DNA of 64,000 nucleotides, taken from NCBI GenBank assembly GCA_001970955.1, contig MPUH01000002.1, forward strand, positions 169,044 through 233,043. Reading direction: 5' to 3'. A program made the position numbers and the translations under genes. Of this stretch, positions 21,107 to 31,976 are shown one piece after another. The notes beneath the pieces are model-generated. The model did not search any database. It had not been told where the DNA came from and saw nothing but the letters and a program-made list of their open reading frames with translations. Origin of the DNA: Stentor coeruleus (taxonomy: Eukaryota; Ciliophora; Heterotrichea; Heterotrichida; Stentoridae). Numbering within the stretch: position 1 is the first letter of the stretch; each line of letters opens with the position of its first letter.

Positions 21107-21811
21107 ATGTCATATAAACGATCTGACCTTCTCCTCTCTTCATCTAATTCTCCTAGGGCTGCATTGAGTAACAAATACCCACCTGCTGAGTACTCCGAAG
21201 AACCACATTTTAGTCTTTATCATCATAACGACACAAAATTCCCATCTGAAAAACAAGACTCATACCCAGCAGATACTCGAATGAGCACCGAAATGAACTC
21301 AAGTTCTCTTCAAACAAGCACAGTCCAATCTTTAAACCTCAAAAGATCATTCTGCCTAAACTCTCCAAAACGTTCAGTTCCACAAACACCAGTACTTCTA
21401 TCAATAAAAGCTAAAGAACTTCAAGAGCAAAATTTACATCTAAAACTTGAAGAAAGGCTTCAAAAATTAGAGATACAAAATGGGGCTTATAAAAAACTTG
21501 AAACTCCAGAATCTGAGTCGATTTTTGATATAAATGCGGATAGGTATAATACAGTTATACAAGAACCTGAGGAAAATATTAGTTTTGAAGGAAATGATGA
21601 TATGAAAATACCACAATTAATGTGGTGTGCTAGTTGTGGAGCGGATGTTATGACGAAAATTGAATATGTTAATACTGATAAAACTTTTTGGGCTGCAATG
21701 GGGATTTTACTTTCTGGAGGGTTTCTTGGATGCTTTCTTATTCCTTATATGACCAATACATGTAAAGGGGTCAGAGTACGTTGTCATAAATGTGATAGAA
21801 TTCTTAGGTAA
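21107..21811 (+). CDS. LITAF-domain protein
   Basis: The C-terminal domain (about 165-234) is a clear LITAF zinc domain. The first half-site is 'WCASCGADVMTKIEYV'. A membrane-inserting hydrophobic stretch follows ('FWAAMGILLSGGFLGCFLIP'). The second half-site is 'VRCHKCDRILR', preceded by the typical 'TNTCKGV'. The N-terminal part is disordered, Ser-rich, with a short coiled coil near 105-135 ('LQEQNLHLKLEERLQKLE'). LITAF proteins sit on the cytosolic side of late endosomes and lysosomes and help sort cargo. Compared with the copy at 7465-8202 this one has the full-length hydrophobic segment. Single exon, TAA stop. Confidence 0.92.
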   Translation: MSYKRSDLLLSSSNSPRAALSNKYPPAEYSEEPHFSLYHHNDTKFPSEKQDSYPADTRMSTEMNSSSLQTSTVQSLNLKRSFCLNSPKRSVPQTPVLLSIKAKELQEQNLHLKLEERLQKLEIQNGAYKKLETPESESIFDINADRYNTVIQEPEENISFEGNDDMKIPQLMWCASCGADVMTKIEYVNTDKTFWAAMGILLSGGFLGCFLIPYMTNTCKGVRVRCHKCDRILR

Positions 21812-23257
21812 TATATATGGATGATTATTAGGTTTATATATAAAAAAAATACATTAAAATTTTAGTTTTGATGTTGGAAAAAAGTTTTAGTTTTACATAA
21901 TTTTAATGTAAAAAGAACTTTGAATTTTATTATAAAAAAATTACCCTTGGATCTTAGATTGATTGTATGAATTACTTTTTTAATATAATTAATAGTCTTA
22001 GTTTTGTTATAATTCGCATATCCAACATAAGCTAAAACATTGTTTCATTTAAATTTTATCACGACGAAAATTGAAAATTAATAAAAATCTCAGGACTCTA
22101 ACTGAATTTAGAGCTACTAAAGGTTTTTTGAAATTAAAAATTTATAAAATGTAAATACCTTACAATATGATATATCATTTTCAACATTTGTATCGATGCT
22201 TAGAATCATATTTTCTAATAATATATTTATATCAATTACAAGATAACAAACTGAATATTTTTACAAGGTTAAAATCTATATTTCCACGATTTTGATTCAT
22301 AAAACTAATAATTTCTCTAACATAAAAACTAGTTTGTATATGATATTTTATCTCTTCTTGATCTTAGATGATAAAAATTGGGAATTAGGTAAAAAATTTC
22401 TAAAGGTTTTTCCTTAGACATTATATTTTATATATTATATACTTCCTATTCAATCATTTTAAATTCTATTATAATTTTTATTACAATCCAAATAATAATA
22501 ATAATTTCTGATAAAACAATAGTTTCGCCTTTTATCACACAGTAAGTATATACAAAAAAACTATCTTTAATCCTACATTCTCCCTAAATTTTTTATACTC
22601 TAATATCTTTGCTATATAAAATCACATTAAAAAAAAAATTCTTTCTTTTCACATACAAATCTCATATGCATATTTTAATACTAAAACTAATAACCATATT
22701 TATTCCATTTGCATCTGGTATACATTTACCCAATATACATGCCAAGTTCCTATATTTTCATCTTTCACTTTTATTTATCTTAATCACTTCTGCATCCATT
22801 CTAATTTTTATAAATATAAACCATTCTAAATCCCTNTCTGCATCCATTCTAATTTTTATAAATATAAACCATTCTAAATCCCTATAATTTTTTCCAAATA
22901 TCTCCCTAAAGCTTATATTTAACTTTATATTCATTATCATACCCATCTTAACATATAATCTAACCCTCAATTCATCCTAGGAACTATTTCAAAGAACTTT
23001 ACTCTAAAATTACTATAAATTTATGTCCTTGTTTAAAAACTTACCAAAAAATTCTTATTTTTTTCCCCAATTGTTCTTTTTTAACTACCAATTCGATGCT
23101 TTTCCTTTATAGCCTTACCAATAAATCTGCTTATCTTCATCAAGTCATTCTTTACCTTACCCGTCCATAGGAATTCTGATAAATGGTTTCAAAATTTTTG
23201 GAGGAATGAAAGACAAACATCTAAAGGTTAAAATATTAAAGGAAAATATAAGCCAAA
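21812..23257. other. long A/T-rich intergenic region
   Basis: No gene is supported. An open frame at 22609-22887 is low-complexity and spans an assembly join (N 22836, flanked by a repeat of about 45 nt). 23000-23200 is C-rich, fitting the 3' flank of the next minus-strand gene. Confidence 0.5.
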
Positions 23258-23503
23258 TTAACTATTTTTATCATTGAATTCTTGAGTTGCCAAAGCTGCT
23301 AATAAGTCTAAACATGGAATTGTTGATAAACGTGTCTGATATTCATGCCAAATAGACTGTATCGTGCTATAAAGGGTTATTGAGTTGTCGCTTAGTTCTG
23401 TTAAGGAAGACTCTAAATTTTCGGATTCATCGTCAGAGCATTTTGTTGCTGAGCTATTATCTTTAAGACTTTTTTTATGCTTGTTTTTTTCTTGTCTCAT
23501 CAT
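23258..23503 (-). CDS. small hypothetical protein, 81 aa
   Basis: This is an intact frame with TAA stop. It has a basic start ('MMRQEKNKHKKSLK'), a Ser/Asp/Glu-rich middle and a helical C-terminal half ('STIQSIWHEYQTRL'). The flanks show the gene-associated skew (C-rich left, G-rich right on the plus strand), which is the main reason to believe it. No family is recognised. Confidence 0.5.
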   Translation of the reverse strand: MMRQEKNKHKKSLKDNSSATKCSDDESENLESSLTELSDNSITLYSTIQSIWHEYQTRLSTIPCLDLLAALATQEFNDKNS

Positions 23504-24392
23504 AATTTTTTATCACCATATTATCGTAGCAAGATCTTAGCTTTATGGAAAGATTTTGATGGAAAAGATTTATTTAATTTAGGTTTTGTGGGGAATCGAT
23601 TAAGCTGTGTTATTTTGAGAGTTAAAAATATTATTTTATGACTGACTTTTTATCATCATGGCTTCTTGATTTAAAAATTTTATACTTTTTTACTTAAGTT
23701 ATTTGGATTGATGAAGATTATTGTGGATTTTGTTATTTGGATTGATGAAGATTATTGTGGATTTTATGATTTAGGTGGTGAAACTGGAAATTAGTTGTGT
23801 TTTAGCTTTGGATTTAAGGTTTTTGTGTTGAGATTTTTTTATAGAAAGATGCGTATAAACATAAAGAAAGGGGATATTTGAAAGATAAAGATTAGAAATT
23901 AGGAGCTGGGATTGGTGGGAAAGTATTTTTTTAGGGTTTTATGGTTTTTATAATAGGACAGCTTTAAAGATACGCAAGATAATGGATGATCCAGCGGGAG
24001 AATTTTCTTAGTGTCTAATAACAGGATTATTACTATCATTTCGAAAATATAAAAAAACTCAGAGATTTCCTTGTTTTTACACCAAAAACCAATTGAATTT
24101 CATCTTAAAAACTATACCAGAATTTTTTCCCAATTTTTTTTTAAAACCTTCTGACTTCATAAAAGGTCCACCCCAAGCATTTTCCATCATCCTCAGTACA
24201 ATATCCCATCCCTAAAACAAAAACTTAAAAAAAATGACTTAACATCGAAAATACAAATTCCATATTTTCTCTAACTAATACCCAATCTAAAAAAAAAATC
24301 ATCCAAACTCCTAATCCCACAATCCAATCTAAACTTAAACACTCAAAAAAAGTATCAAATAAATAATCCAATATTTAAAATCAATCTAATAA
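23504..24392. other. divergent intergenic region with a short tandem repeat
   Basis: 23504-24020 is G-rich and 24060-24392 is C-rich. A unit of about 34 nt near 23698-23765 is present twice in tandem. No gene is seen. Confidence 0.55.
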
Positions 24393-25695
24393 ATGTCTCA
24401 ATTCTCCCCAAATCAACAAGAATATATCCTCTCTCACAACATCGATAAACTCTTCGATTCCATGATAGAATCATTATCCAAAGATCAACCAAAAGACCCT
24501 AAAGTTTACTTATCCCATTTTCTCATAAGTAAATCTTTGATTTCATTCTAAGACATCCACAATTTATTAAATGCATTCAAACAAGTCTTATCAGCAACAT
24601 CTCCTCATTTATNCAACATCTCCTCATTTATCCTCATTAAAAATCATAGAAATTGTTTGTTCCCTTCTCCACTGCGAAAGGGCTTCACTTTTTCTCAATG
24701 ACCCACTTCATAACCTTTTACGTATGATTGTAGAATCAGGGGTTCGAGGTATAGTCCTAATAGAAAACTCAGGTTTCACATGGAAAGTATTTAAATCCCG
24801 TCAAGTAATTAACATCCAAGACGCATATTTTAATATAAGTTTTAATAAATCTATCGATATCAGCACAGGGTATAAAACAAAAAATATGCTCGGTTCTCCA
24901 GTAAATAATTTATCTTGTAATACAATAGGTGTACTTTTAGCATTAAATAAACATACAGGGGATTTTTCTCATAAAGATGAAGCTATACTTCAACATCTTT
25001 GTAACTAAGCTGGGGTGATAATCCAAAACGCAATATATTATCAAAAGGCAATCAATAACGAACTTAAATCTAAAGCCTTATTAAAATTTGTTAGACATGT
25101 AAACAAAGACCCACTTGGATAATCTTTAGCTGTAGAACTTGTTATAAAAGCTAAAGATTTGTTACAAGCTGATACTTGTAATATTTTTATGGCTGATTAT
25201 TCTAGAGATTTACTTGTCCCTATAGCTACTGATATTTCTTATGATTATCATTTACCTTTAAATTATTGTATTTTGGGTCAATGTATTAAAACTGGAGAAA
25301 TTGTAAATATTGATAATAAAGACCCAAGATTTACTAGAGAATTTGATGAGAAATTCGGATATATTACTAAAAGCTTACTTGTTGTCCCTATAAAAAATGA
25401 AGGGAGGGTTGTAGGTTTGATTCAGATTACAAACAAACATTCTGATGCGATTTTGGAGATGTGAAAGTTTTTTCGAAATTCGATGAAGATGATGCAGAAC
25501 TTTTAGTCACTTTAATGAAATATTTGGGAAGAAATTAGAAAAACTATTTTTAGCTTTGGGGAAAAAAAATAATAATAGAGATGAACCGGGAGTTAAATTT
25601 AAAAGAGGTTTTGGTATTGCTAAGTATATAAAACTCAAGAATTACCTGAGGGGGCGATTAAAGAAATAGATGATGAAGATGAGCTTAAAAGCTAG
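24393..25695 (+). pseudogene. broken gene: RIIa dimerisation domain followed by two GAF domains
   Basis: Translation shows an RIIa/Dpy-30-like dimerisation motif at the start ('KLFDSMIESLSKDQPKDPKV'). A first GAF domain (about 24620-25010) and a second GAF domain (about 25150-25510, 'VVPIKNEGRVVGLIQITNKH') follow, then a charged tail. RIIa-GAF proteins occur in cilia and bind cyclic nucleotides or other small ligands. Lesions are in-frame TAA codons at 24549-24551, 25006-25008 and 25120-25122, and three single-base deficits (about 25450, 25523 and 25632). All three TAA codons fall where Gln fits, e.g. before 'AGVIIQNA'. An assembly join (N 24613) lies in the first GAF domain. The number of frame errors points to a pseudogene, but homology remains clear along its whole length. 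Confidence 0.75.
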
Positions 25696-26045
25696 GCTTA
25701 GATAAAAAATGTGAATGGATTTGTATAATACTAAAATAATAGTTTTTTTGATTTTGGATATACTTTTTAATCCAACTTTTAGACTTTATATATAATTTTA
25801 TAGCCTATAAGAGTTTATATATAATTTTTTCTTTAGACTTAAAACANAGATTTGTATAATACTAAAATAATAGTTTTTTTGATTTTGGATATACTTTTTA
25901 ATCCAACTTTTAAACTTTATATATAATTTTATAGCCTATAAGAGTTTATATATAATTTTTTCTTTAGACTTAAAACATAATCATAAGAAAAATCATATTC
26001 CAAGTACATTGCAAAACCCAAGTTTAAAAGATTAATCTAATAAGC
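25696..26045. other. intergenic with an assembly join at N 25847
   Basis: About 110 nt are duplicated around the N with one difference ('tagactt' versus 'taaactt'). No gene is seen. Confidence 0.7.
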
Positions 26046-28046
26046 TTACAAGAACAATCTCGGCATTGAATAACAGACCATTTTAATAAAACACGGGTCA
26101 TCCAAAAAATCAATGTGCCTATTTCCACAACATACACAACTATCCAACAGTTCCTTATGTTTAAAATTCACATCAATTTTAACTAACCTTTCATATGATA
26201 TTTTCTGTAAAATGTTACTAACAATTTCTTCAACAACTTGTTCTTTCTTAGTCCCTTTAGCCCCTGGAGCAACATAAATCCCAGCTGAATCAACAGGTAC
26301 ATAAGGGTCATCAGTACATGAAAAAAATATGACATGTTTAAACCAATTAAGTCCTTCAATCTTACTCAGTTTATAAATAAAACTTTCTCTAGGGTTTTTA
26401 TGATCTTTCATAGTCATTTGAGTAAAAGATACTGACTTTTGAAGTTTTTTTATGATCCATTTACCGAATTGTAATAAAGCGTTATTTGCATAAACTATAC
26501 CAATATGTGGTGAGGAAAGGGTTATGAATGATCCCATACAGCTTTTATAGTCTGATAAAGAGGAAAGGGCTGCTCTTAAGACTAGTCCACCCATAGAATG
26601 GCCTATAAAACTGATTTTAAGCCGATGTTTTGGAACTTTGATCTCGTATAAATAATGGATAACTTCTTCAGCAAGATTTTCTCCTAAAAGCTCAATGCTA
26701 CAGTCAGTAAAATTCTCATTACATTTACAGGAATAAACATGAACTGTTGGATATATCATGTTTATATAACCTTTAATCATATGCATATCAACAGAAGAAC
26801 CTTTATACCCATGAGCTAAAAATATTATATGGATTTCTGGACCTTTTAATACAGAACTATCCAGTATATACTGAGCATGTTTAGCTTCAGAATCCATAAA
26901 AAATATTGGATGACAAGTCGGCACATTATATAAATCCTCAGCTTGTATTGGAAGATTTTCTAGATTATTCATATAATCGCAGTCACGTATTTGGAAAGCT
27001 TTCGTAATCATCAAATTCTGACTTGAATAATGTGTTGAAAACTCACTGGCAACCTCTTCAACCCTTATAAACTCTTGAAAATGCTGCCACACCTCTCTAT
27101 GAAACTTGTTTTTCAACACAGTTATAACCTTTCCTGAGTTATAAATCGTCAAATGCAACAAACTTTGTATAGCGTTTTCAATAATTTCAGCCAAAGCTTG
27201 ACTTTCTTCAAAAATCGCATCAGTCACTTTTTTTGTATCATGCGTATTCACAATATCATTAAAACTTAATTTCTCATCATCATTACCAATCAAAGGTAGT
27301 GCGATTTTCTTAGGGATTTCTTTTGGACTTACACACAAAATCTCACTGAAATCCAAGAAAAATTTCCTAATACTGTTATAGCTTAAAAACAAAGGGTCTA
27401 TAACCCGGCAATATGATTTTTCTATAGTACTACCTCCAACTATAGTTTTATCACTAAAGAGAACTTTGAGGATTTTATTACATGGATCGCATATTCTATT
27501 GGTATAAACATGGACAATGCTTTCTAATGAGCAAAAATATTTTGGTTCAAAGCTTATAGGTAAATAATGGGACATAGATTTAAATGCATCAGTTATCAAA
27601 TACTCTTTACTTGCTACACAGTTAAATATTGGACATGTACTCAGAGCTCTAAAGGATTGATTTGCTGGAGTTTTACTTTCAAGGTTCGTAAAATAAAGAT
27701 CGGCGTGGATTTTTATAGGGAACACCGGGGAACTATATGGGATTTGACAAGTAAAAACACATGATTCAAGGAGAGATAAAGTTTCTTCTTGATACCTGAC
27801 TAGCATAATCCTTGAATTAAAACATGAAAACTCATCAAGAATATGCGCTGGGTAAACATTTCCTGAAGACTTCTTGTTGGATTTTTCTGAGTTACTCCAT
27901 ATAGTACCTGGCTCAGCAAAATGCAATAAACCATTAAGCTCATAAGATACACGTAGGCGAATTTGATACATACCTTGCTTGAAAAGCTCGATGTTTTTGA
28001 ACTTGTCAAGTTGGACGGCAATTGTGAGTTCACGACTGAGATCCAT
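26046..28046 (-). CDS. FAM135-like alpha/beta-hydrolase (DUF676 lipase family)
   Basis: This is a 666-residue protein if started at the internal Met ('MDLSRELTIAVQLDKF'). An upstream Met at 28097 would add 17 residues that look like untranslated sequence. The N-terminus has the FAM135 pattern ('LFKQGMYQIRLRVSYEL'). The C-terminal domain (about 420-640) is a DUF676 serine hydrolase with 'IHIIFLAHGYKGSSVDM', the nucleophile elbow 'FIGHSMGGLVLRAAL' (GHSMGG), 'FITLSSPHIG' and a late acid/His region ('DDPYVPVDSAG'). Substrates of FAM135 proteins are not established; a lipid ester is likely. Single exon, TAA stop. It is 113 nt downstream of the next minus-strand gene's stop. Confidence 0.85.
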   Translation of the reverse strand: MDLSRELTIAVQLDKFKNIELFKQGMYQIRLRVSYELNGLLHFAEPGTIWSNSEKSNKKSSGNVYPAHILDEFSCFNSRIMLVRYQEETLSLLESCVFTCQIPYSSPVFPIKIHADLYFTNLESKTPANQSFRALSTCPIFNCVASKEYLITDAFKSMSHYLPISFEPKYFCSLESIVHVYTNRICDPCNKILKVLFSDKTIVGGSTIEKSYCRVIDPLFLSYNSIRKFFLDFSEILCVSPKEIPKKIALPLIGNDDEKLSFNDIVNTHDTKKVTDAIFEESQALAEIIENAIQSLLHLTIYNSGKVITVLKNKFHREVWQHFQEFIRVEEVASEFSTHYSSQNLMITKAFQIRDCDYMNNLENLPIQAEDLYNVPTCHPIFFMDSEAKHAQYILDSSVLKGPEIHIIFLAHGYKGSSVDMHMIKGYINMIYPTVHVYSCKCNENFTDCSIELLGENLAEEVIHYLYEIKVPKHRLKISFIGHSMGGLVLRAALSSLSDYKSCMGSFITLSSPHIGIVYANNALLQFGKWIIKKLQKSVSFTQMTMKDHKNPRESFIYKLSKIEGLNWFKHVIFFSCTDDPYVPVDSAGIYVAPGAKGTKKEQVVEEIVSNILQKISYERLVKIDVNFKHKELLDSCVCCGNRHIDFLDDPCFIKMVCYSMPRLFL

Positions 28047-28159
28047 GTTTATTACTAAACGACTAAGAATTATGCATTTTTGAATATAAAAAAACACATA
28101 AAAATATGAGATTTTTGTATGGTTAGATGCAGTTTTTAAAGTTTTTAGCTTATGATTTT

Positions 28160-28621
28160 TTATTTAGTATTATGCAGATTAGTTTTGTGGATTTTCGTTT
28201 TGAGATGTGCTTTGTAGGACCTTTTTTTAATGTTTTTACTGCATATTTCGCAAAAGACTTGCTTTTGGTCATGATTATTGGTGTTTTTTTGTGAGGTTTC
28301 TAGAGGTTCAGCAAAGATCATGAATGGATCTGCAATATGAGGAATGTTTTTCACTGATATAGGGGAGTCAATACAAGCAAGGGCATTTAGGGTAATTGGG
28401 CTTCTTTGAGGAGATGGAGCATTTGAATAAAATGAATCTGGGAAAAAAGGTGAAGCTAAGGATCCATTAGGTGTTGTGTCTAATGGTAATGATTCAGAAT
28501 GGAAAATTTGGCTTGAAAAGACTATATCAGAGACTGGGATATGGATTTCTATATCAGTGCTTTTGCATTGTAGAGTTGTACTGGGGGGTTTTATAATTAT
28601 TTCTTTTGGGTCTTGTGACAT
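28160..28621 (-). CDS. small protein with a C2H2-like zinc finger, 153 aa
   Basis: The first 110 residues are disordered with Pro/Ser patches. The C-terminus has one finger: 'FCEICSKNIKKRSYKAHLKT', followed by 'KIHK', giving C-x2-C-x11-H-x4-H spacing similar to matrin/U1-type fingers. Such fingers bind RNA or DNA. Single exon, TAA stop. It is the upstream neighbour of the FAM135-like gene on the same strand with a very short spacer. Confidence 0.65.
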   Translation of the reverse strand: MSQDPKEIIIKPPSTTLQCKSTDIEIHIPVSDIVFSSQIFHSESLPLDTTPNGSLASPFFPDSFYSNAPSPQRSPITLNALACIDSPISVKNIPHIADPFMIFAEPLETSQKNTNNHDQKQVFCEICSKNIKKRSYKAHLKTKIHKTNLHNTK

Positions 28622-29945
28622 TTTGCAACCTTTTAGAATTTATAAAAGAGTTTAGTGGCATAAGAAAAGAATATGCTTTGATTTTTAAAAGAAAAAGATT
28701 AGGTTGGGTGTTAGGTGTTGAGATTTTTTGGGATATGGATTGGATGGTTTTATAAGATGGATTTAGAAGAAAGGAAGGAAATTATATGGTGGATTGTGTT
28801 GAAATAATTTTAATGTTTGGATGTTTGAGAGAAAAAAAGGTTATAGGAAATGTTGATTATGGGGTGAAACGCCGGAAATCATTAAGAAAGGTAAGGCTAT
28901 TGGTTAGGATTTAAGGGATTTTTATTTTTGTTGTAGAAAGGGTTAGGGTTCAAGATTTTGAAGATTTATTGATGAGAATAGGAAGGGTTTTATGAATCAG
29001 GAAATTTGGAAATTTGAATCTTATTAATTTATTAATACTTTAGTTATTGAATAAATTATATAGGCTTATAAGATTTTAATGGTTTTATGGTTATAGTATA
29101 GAGTATTTAGAATATTATATTGGAATAAGTAGAGATAAGAGAAAATTTGGTTGAGATAGCAATTAAGTAAAAAAGCGTTTTAGGTTGTGAAAAGATATTT
29201 AATGAAGAATTATTGTTTAGATCTCTGATTAAGATATGAAATTTTGTGATAATGCGCTTTTATTCTAGGTGAAAATTATAAGTTTAGTATTAGGTTTATT
29301 TAGTAATAAATATAACTCTAGAATATNCATCCATGAGTAATTATAAAAATTATATAATATCCTATCTAATTTTCTTATTAAACAATACTAGCCTTTTAAA
29401 AACTGCAAAATTTTCCTTGTTTCAAATACCAAAATTATAAGTTTAGAATTAGGTTTATTTAGTAATAAATATAACTCTAGAATATATTTTTTGTTATAAT
29501 AACTCCATAAAATAATTGAGAATGCTATGAATCTTATAATAAATATAAGTATTTTAACTCAAACTAGCCTTTTAAAAACTGCAAAATTTTCCTTGTTTCA
29601 AATACCAAAAGCGCTTGTCCCAGAATATATTTTAGTTTTCACATGTAAAATTATAAAAAATCATTCCTATAAACCTAAAATCTAAATTTTCATCAGTCAC
29701 ATAAAACTAATTTTCTATATAATACATTCCCTTATATAAAAAAACTTACTAATAATTTATTCCTATATAACCTAAAAGAATTCTAATTCTTATATACATC
29801 CTCATCTCCCCATTATTCAACACTCATATTTCAATAAAATTTTCCTCAGCAAGTAATAAAACCCTTAACATAATCCATTCTTAAAATGAAAATTATTCTT
29901 ATCTTAAAACTAATATTATAACACATCTTAAGAGTTTCATATAAA
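28622..29945. other. divergent intergenic region with an assembly join at N 29327
   Basis: 28640-29300 is G-rich, and 29690-29945 is C/A-rich. Around the N, two blocks are each present twice (one of about 45 nt ending in 'ctagaatat' and one of about 50 nt starting 'ctagccttttaaaa'), interleaved as if two haplotypes were strung together. No gene is seen. Confidence 0.6.
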
Positions 29946-31343
29946 ATGGAAACAGAGAAAGACTATAACTCCAGGCTCGTATGGGCGAATTCATTTCATG
30001 TCTCTTTGAGCTTTTTCTTAGTGGGTTACAGTCTTTCTTCCTTCAATTCTTCCTATGCTAATATAGCATCAACTTTAGGATGGGAAGAAAATTCAATTTA
30101 TATCCCAATAGCTAATTCACTATTTTGCATAGGATCACTTCTTGGAAGCGCTATAGGACCAAAACTTTCTCATATATACGGTTACCGTAAAATTATTATC
30201 TTTACATGCTTTCTTATGTTTATAAGTTCAACCCTAAGCATTATTCCTTTTACTTTATCATTCTGTCTTGGAAGATTATTAGTAGGACACTATGTTGGAA
30301 TTATCTTACCTATTATTCCGATATACCTAAATGATATAACTCCAGATGAAATGTTTGGAAAAGTCGGACCTCTTCTTCAAATATCTTTCGATTTCGGTAT
30401 GGTTATGACATGCTCATTATCATTATTCCTCCCATCAGAAAACCTCGAAACTAGTATTTTTAATTATTTTTGGATGTTTATATTTGCTTTACCAATACTT
30501 TTCGCTAGTTATCAATTATGGTATTTTTTTATCTTTTGTAAGTACGATTCACCAAACTGGTATTTAAGAAAAGGGAAAAAACCTGAAGCGATAAAAGCGT
30601 TAATGGTAATCTACAGTGAAAAAGGGTATAAAAAAGGTCTAAAAAGGTTTGAAAAATCTGATGAAAATAAAGACATAAAATCTGAGCTTTTAATAAATCA
30701 ACAAAATCCAACTTATGTTGATGTGTTATGTAAAAAGAAATATAGGAAAATGATAAGAATGGCTATATTAATGAGTATTATTCAACAATTCTCAGGAATT
30801 TGTGCTATAATTTTATATTCAACATCATTATACAGACAAGTTGGAGGTTCATTAATGGTTTCTAAAGTTTTAACATTATTAACTTTTATTGTCAATATGG
30901 CTTCAGGTATATTAGTTATTCCACTTCTTGATAGATATGGTAGAAAAACACTTTTATTATCAGGGCAAACTGGAATTCTTATAGACTTTTTGATATTATC
31001 AGTTGTTTCTGGGTTTTTTGATACTGGAGTTGTTGTCCCTGCTATTTGTATTTTTATATTTTTTATTTTATTTACAATATCATTAGGTACTACGTATTGG
31101 GCGTTTTTAGGAGAAGCTGTTAATGATATTTCTCTTGGTATTGGCACAATGTGTGGGACGGTTTCTATGGTTTTTTTGTCTTTTAATTTCCCGTTTGCTG
31201 TGAGGTATTTCGGGATTTCTGGGAGTTTTCTTGGGTTTACAGCAATTTTGGCTGTTGCGATTGTTTATCAGTATTTTGAACTTTTTGAGACTAAAGGAAA
31301 AACTAAGCAGGAGATACAAAAAATAGTTTTTAAAGATAATTAG
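29946..31343 (+). CDS. MFS sugar-type transporter
   Basis: This 465-residue protein has about 12 membrane segments and sugar-porter (SLC2-like) signatures. These are the 'GSAIGPKLSHIYGYRK' loop between helices 2 and 3, 'GRLLVGHYVGIILPIIPIYL' in helix 4, 'QQFSGICAIILYSTSLY' in helix 7 and 'PLLDRYGRKTLLL' between helices 8 and 9. Helix 10 has the 'YWAFLGEA' block. The second half ends with 'ELFETKGKTKQEIQ', the typical sugar-transporter tail (PETKG-like). It probably takes up hexoses or related compounds by facilitated diffusion or proton symport; the substrate cannot be read from the sequence. Single exon, TAG stop. Confidence 0.93.
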   Translation: METEKDYNSRLVWANSFHVSLSFFLVGYSLSSFNSSYANIASTLGWEENSIYIPIANSLFCIGSLLGSAIGPKLSHIYGYRKIIIFTCFLMFISSTLSIIPFTLSFCLGRLLVGHYVGIILPIIPIYLNDITPDEMFGKVGPLLQISFDFGMVMTCSLSLFLPSENLETSIFNYFWMFIFALPILFASYQLWYFFIFCKYDSPNWYLRKGKKPEAIKALMVIYSEKGYKKGLKRFEKSDENKDIKSELLINQQNPTYVDVLCKKKYRKMIRMAILMSIIQQFSGICAIILYSTSLYRQVGGSLMVSKVLTLLTFIVNMASGILVIPLLDRYGRKTLLLSGQTGILIDFLILSVVSGFFDTGVVVPAICIFIFFILFTISLGTTYWAFLGEAVNDISLGIGTMCGTVSMVFLSFNFPFAVRYFGISGSFLGFTAILAVAIVYQYFELFETKGKTKQEIQKIVFKDN

Positions 31344-31976
31344 GATTTTATTAGAGTTTTGAGATAGGTCGGAATTTTTAAGGTATGTGAATGGTATATA
31401 AAAAATGAGGACAGGGTCATTTAGATTGTATAGCATTTATTAATTACTCGCACTAATTTAAGATTTTTACTTTAAATTGCTTTTTTTTGAGAAATAAGAA
31501 TTTTTGGAATATCTTTGAAGTTGAGTTGCTATTTGTATAGAGATTTATTTGGATTATTGAATAATTTTGTATATTGTCTATCTTTAAGCTAATTATTTCA
31601 ATGGGAATTTAGTTTTTATTAGTATTTTGCTCTAATGGCATAAATAAATGCTTAGATTTTATAAAAGTTGACTTATTTTATAATTATACTAGATTCTAAT
31701 AAAATATTATTCCAATACTTCCCAATATAAAGTTATTATGTTTAATGCAGAGCCAAAGTTTTCACGCTTTATTTATCACAAAACACGGGTTTTTTTTTTT
31801 CATTATCCTATTTCAAAATATAAACATAAAATCTACTTAAATAATTTGTAGACTATTAACGCTCAAATTCCCCAAAACTATAAAGTTCATTTACTATAAT
31901 AATTCTTTATCTCCTAGTTTTTAAAACATGTTATCATTATTACTTTTATATAAACATTTCAAAACTAATAATATAA
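31344..31976. other. intergenic between two plus-strand genes
   Basis: 31344-31620 is G-rich (3' flank). 31700-31976 is A/T-rich with a mild C excess. No gene is seen. The next gene starts within TATAAATG. Confidence 0.5.

Noticed and set aside
22609-22887. Possible membrane protein frame
   Set aside because: It crosses an assembly duplication (N 22836), is low-complexity, and lacks flanking skew.
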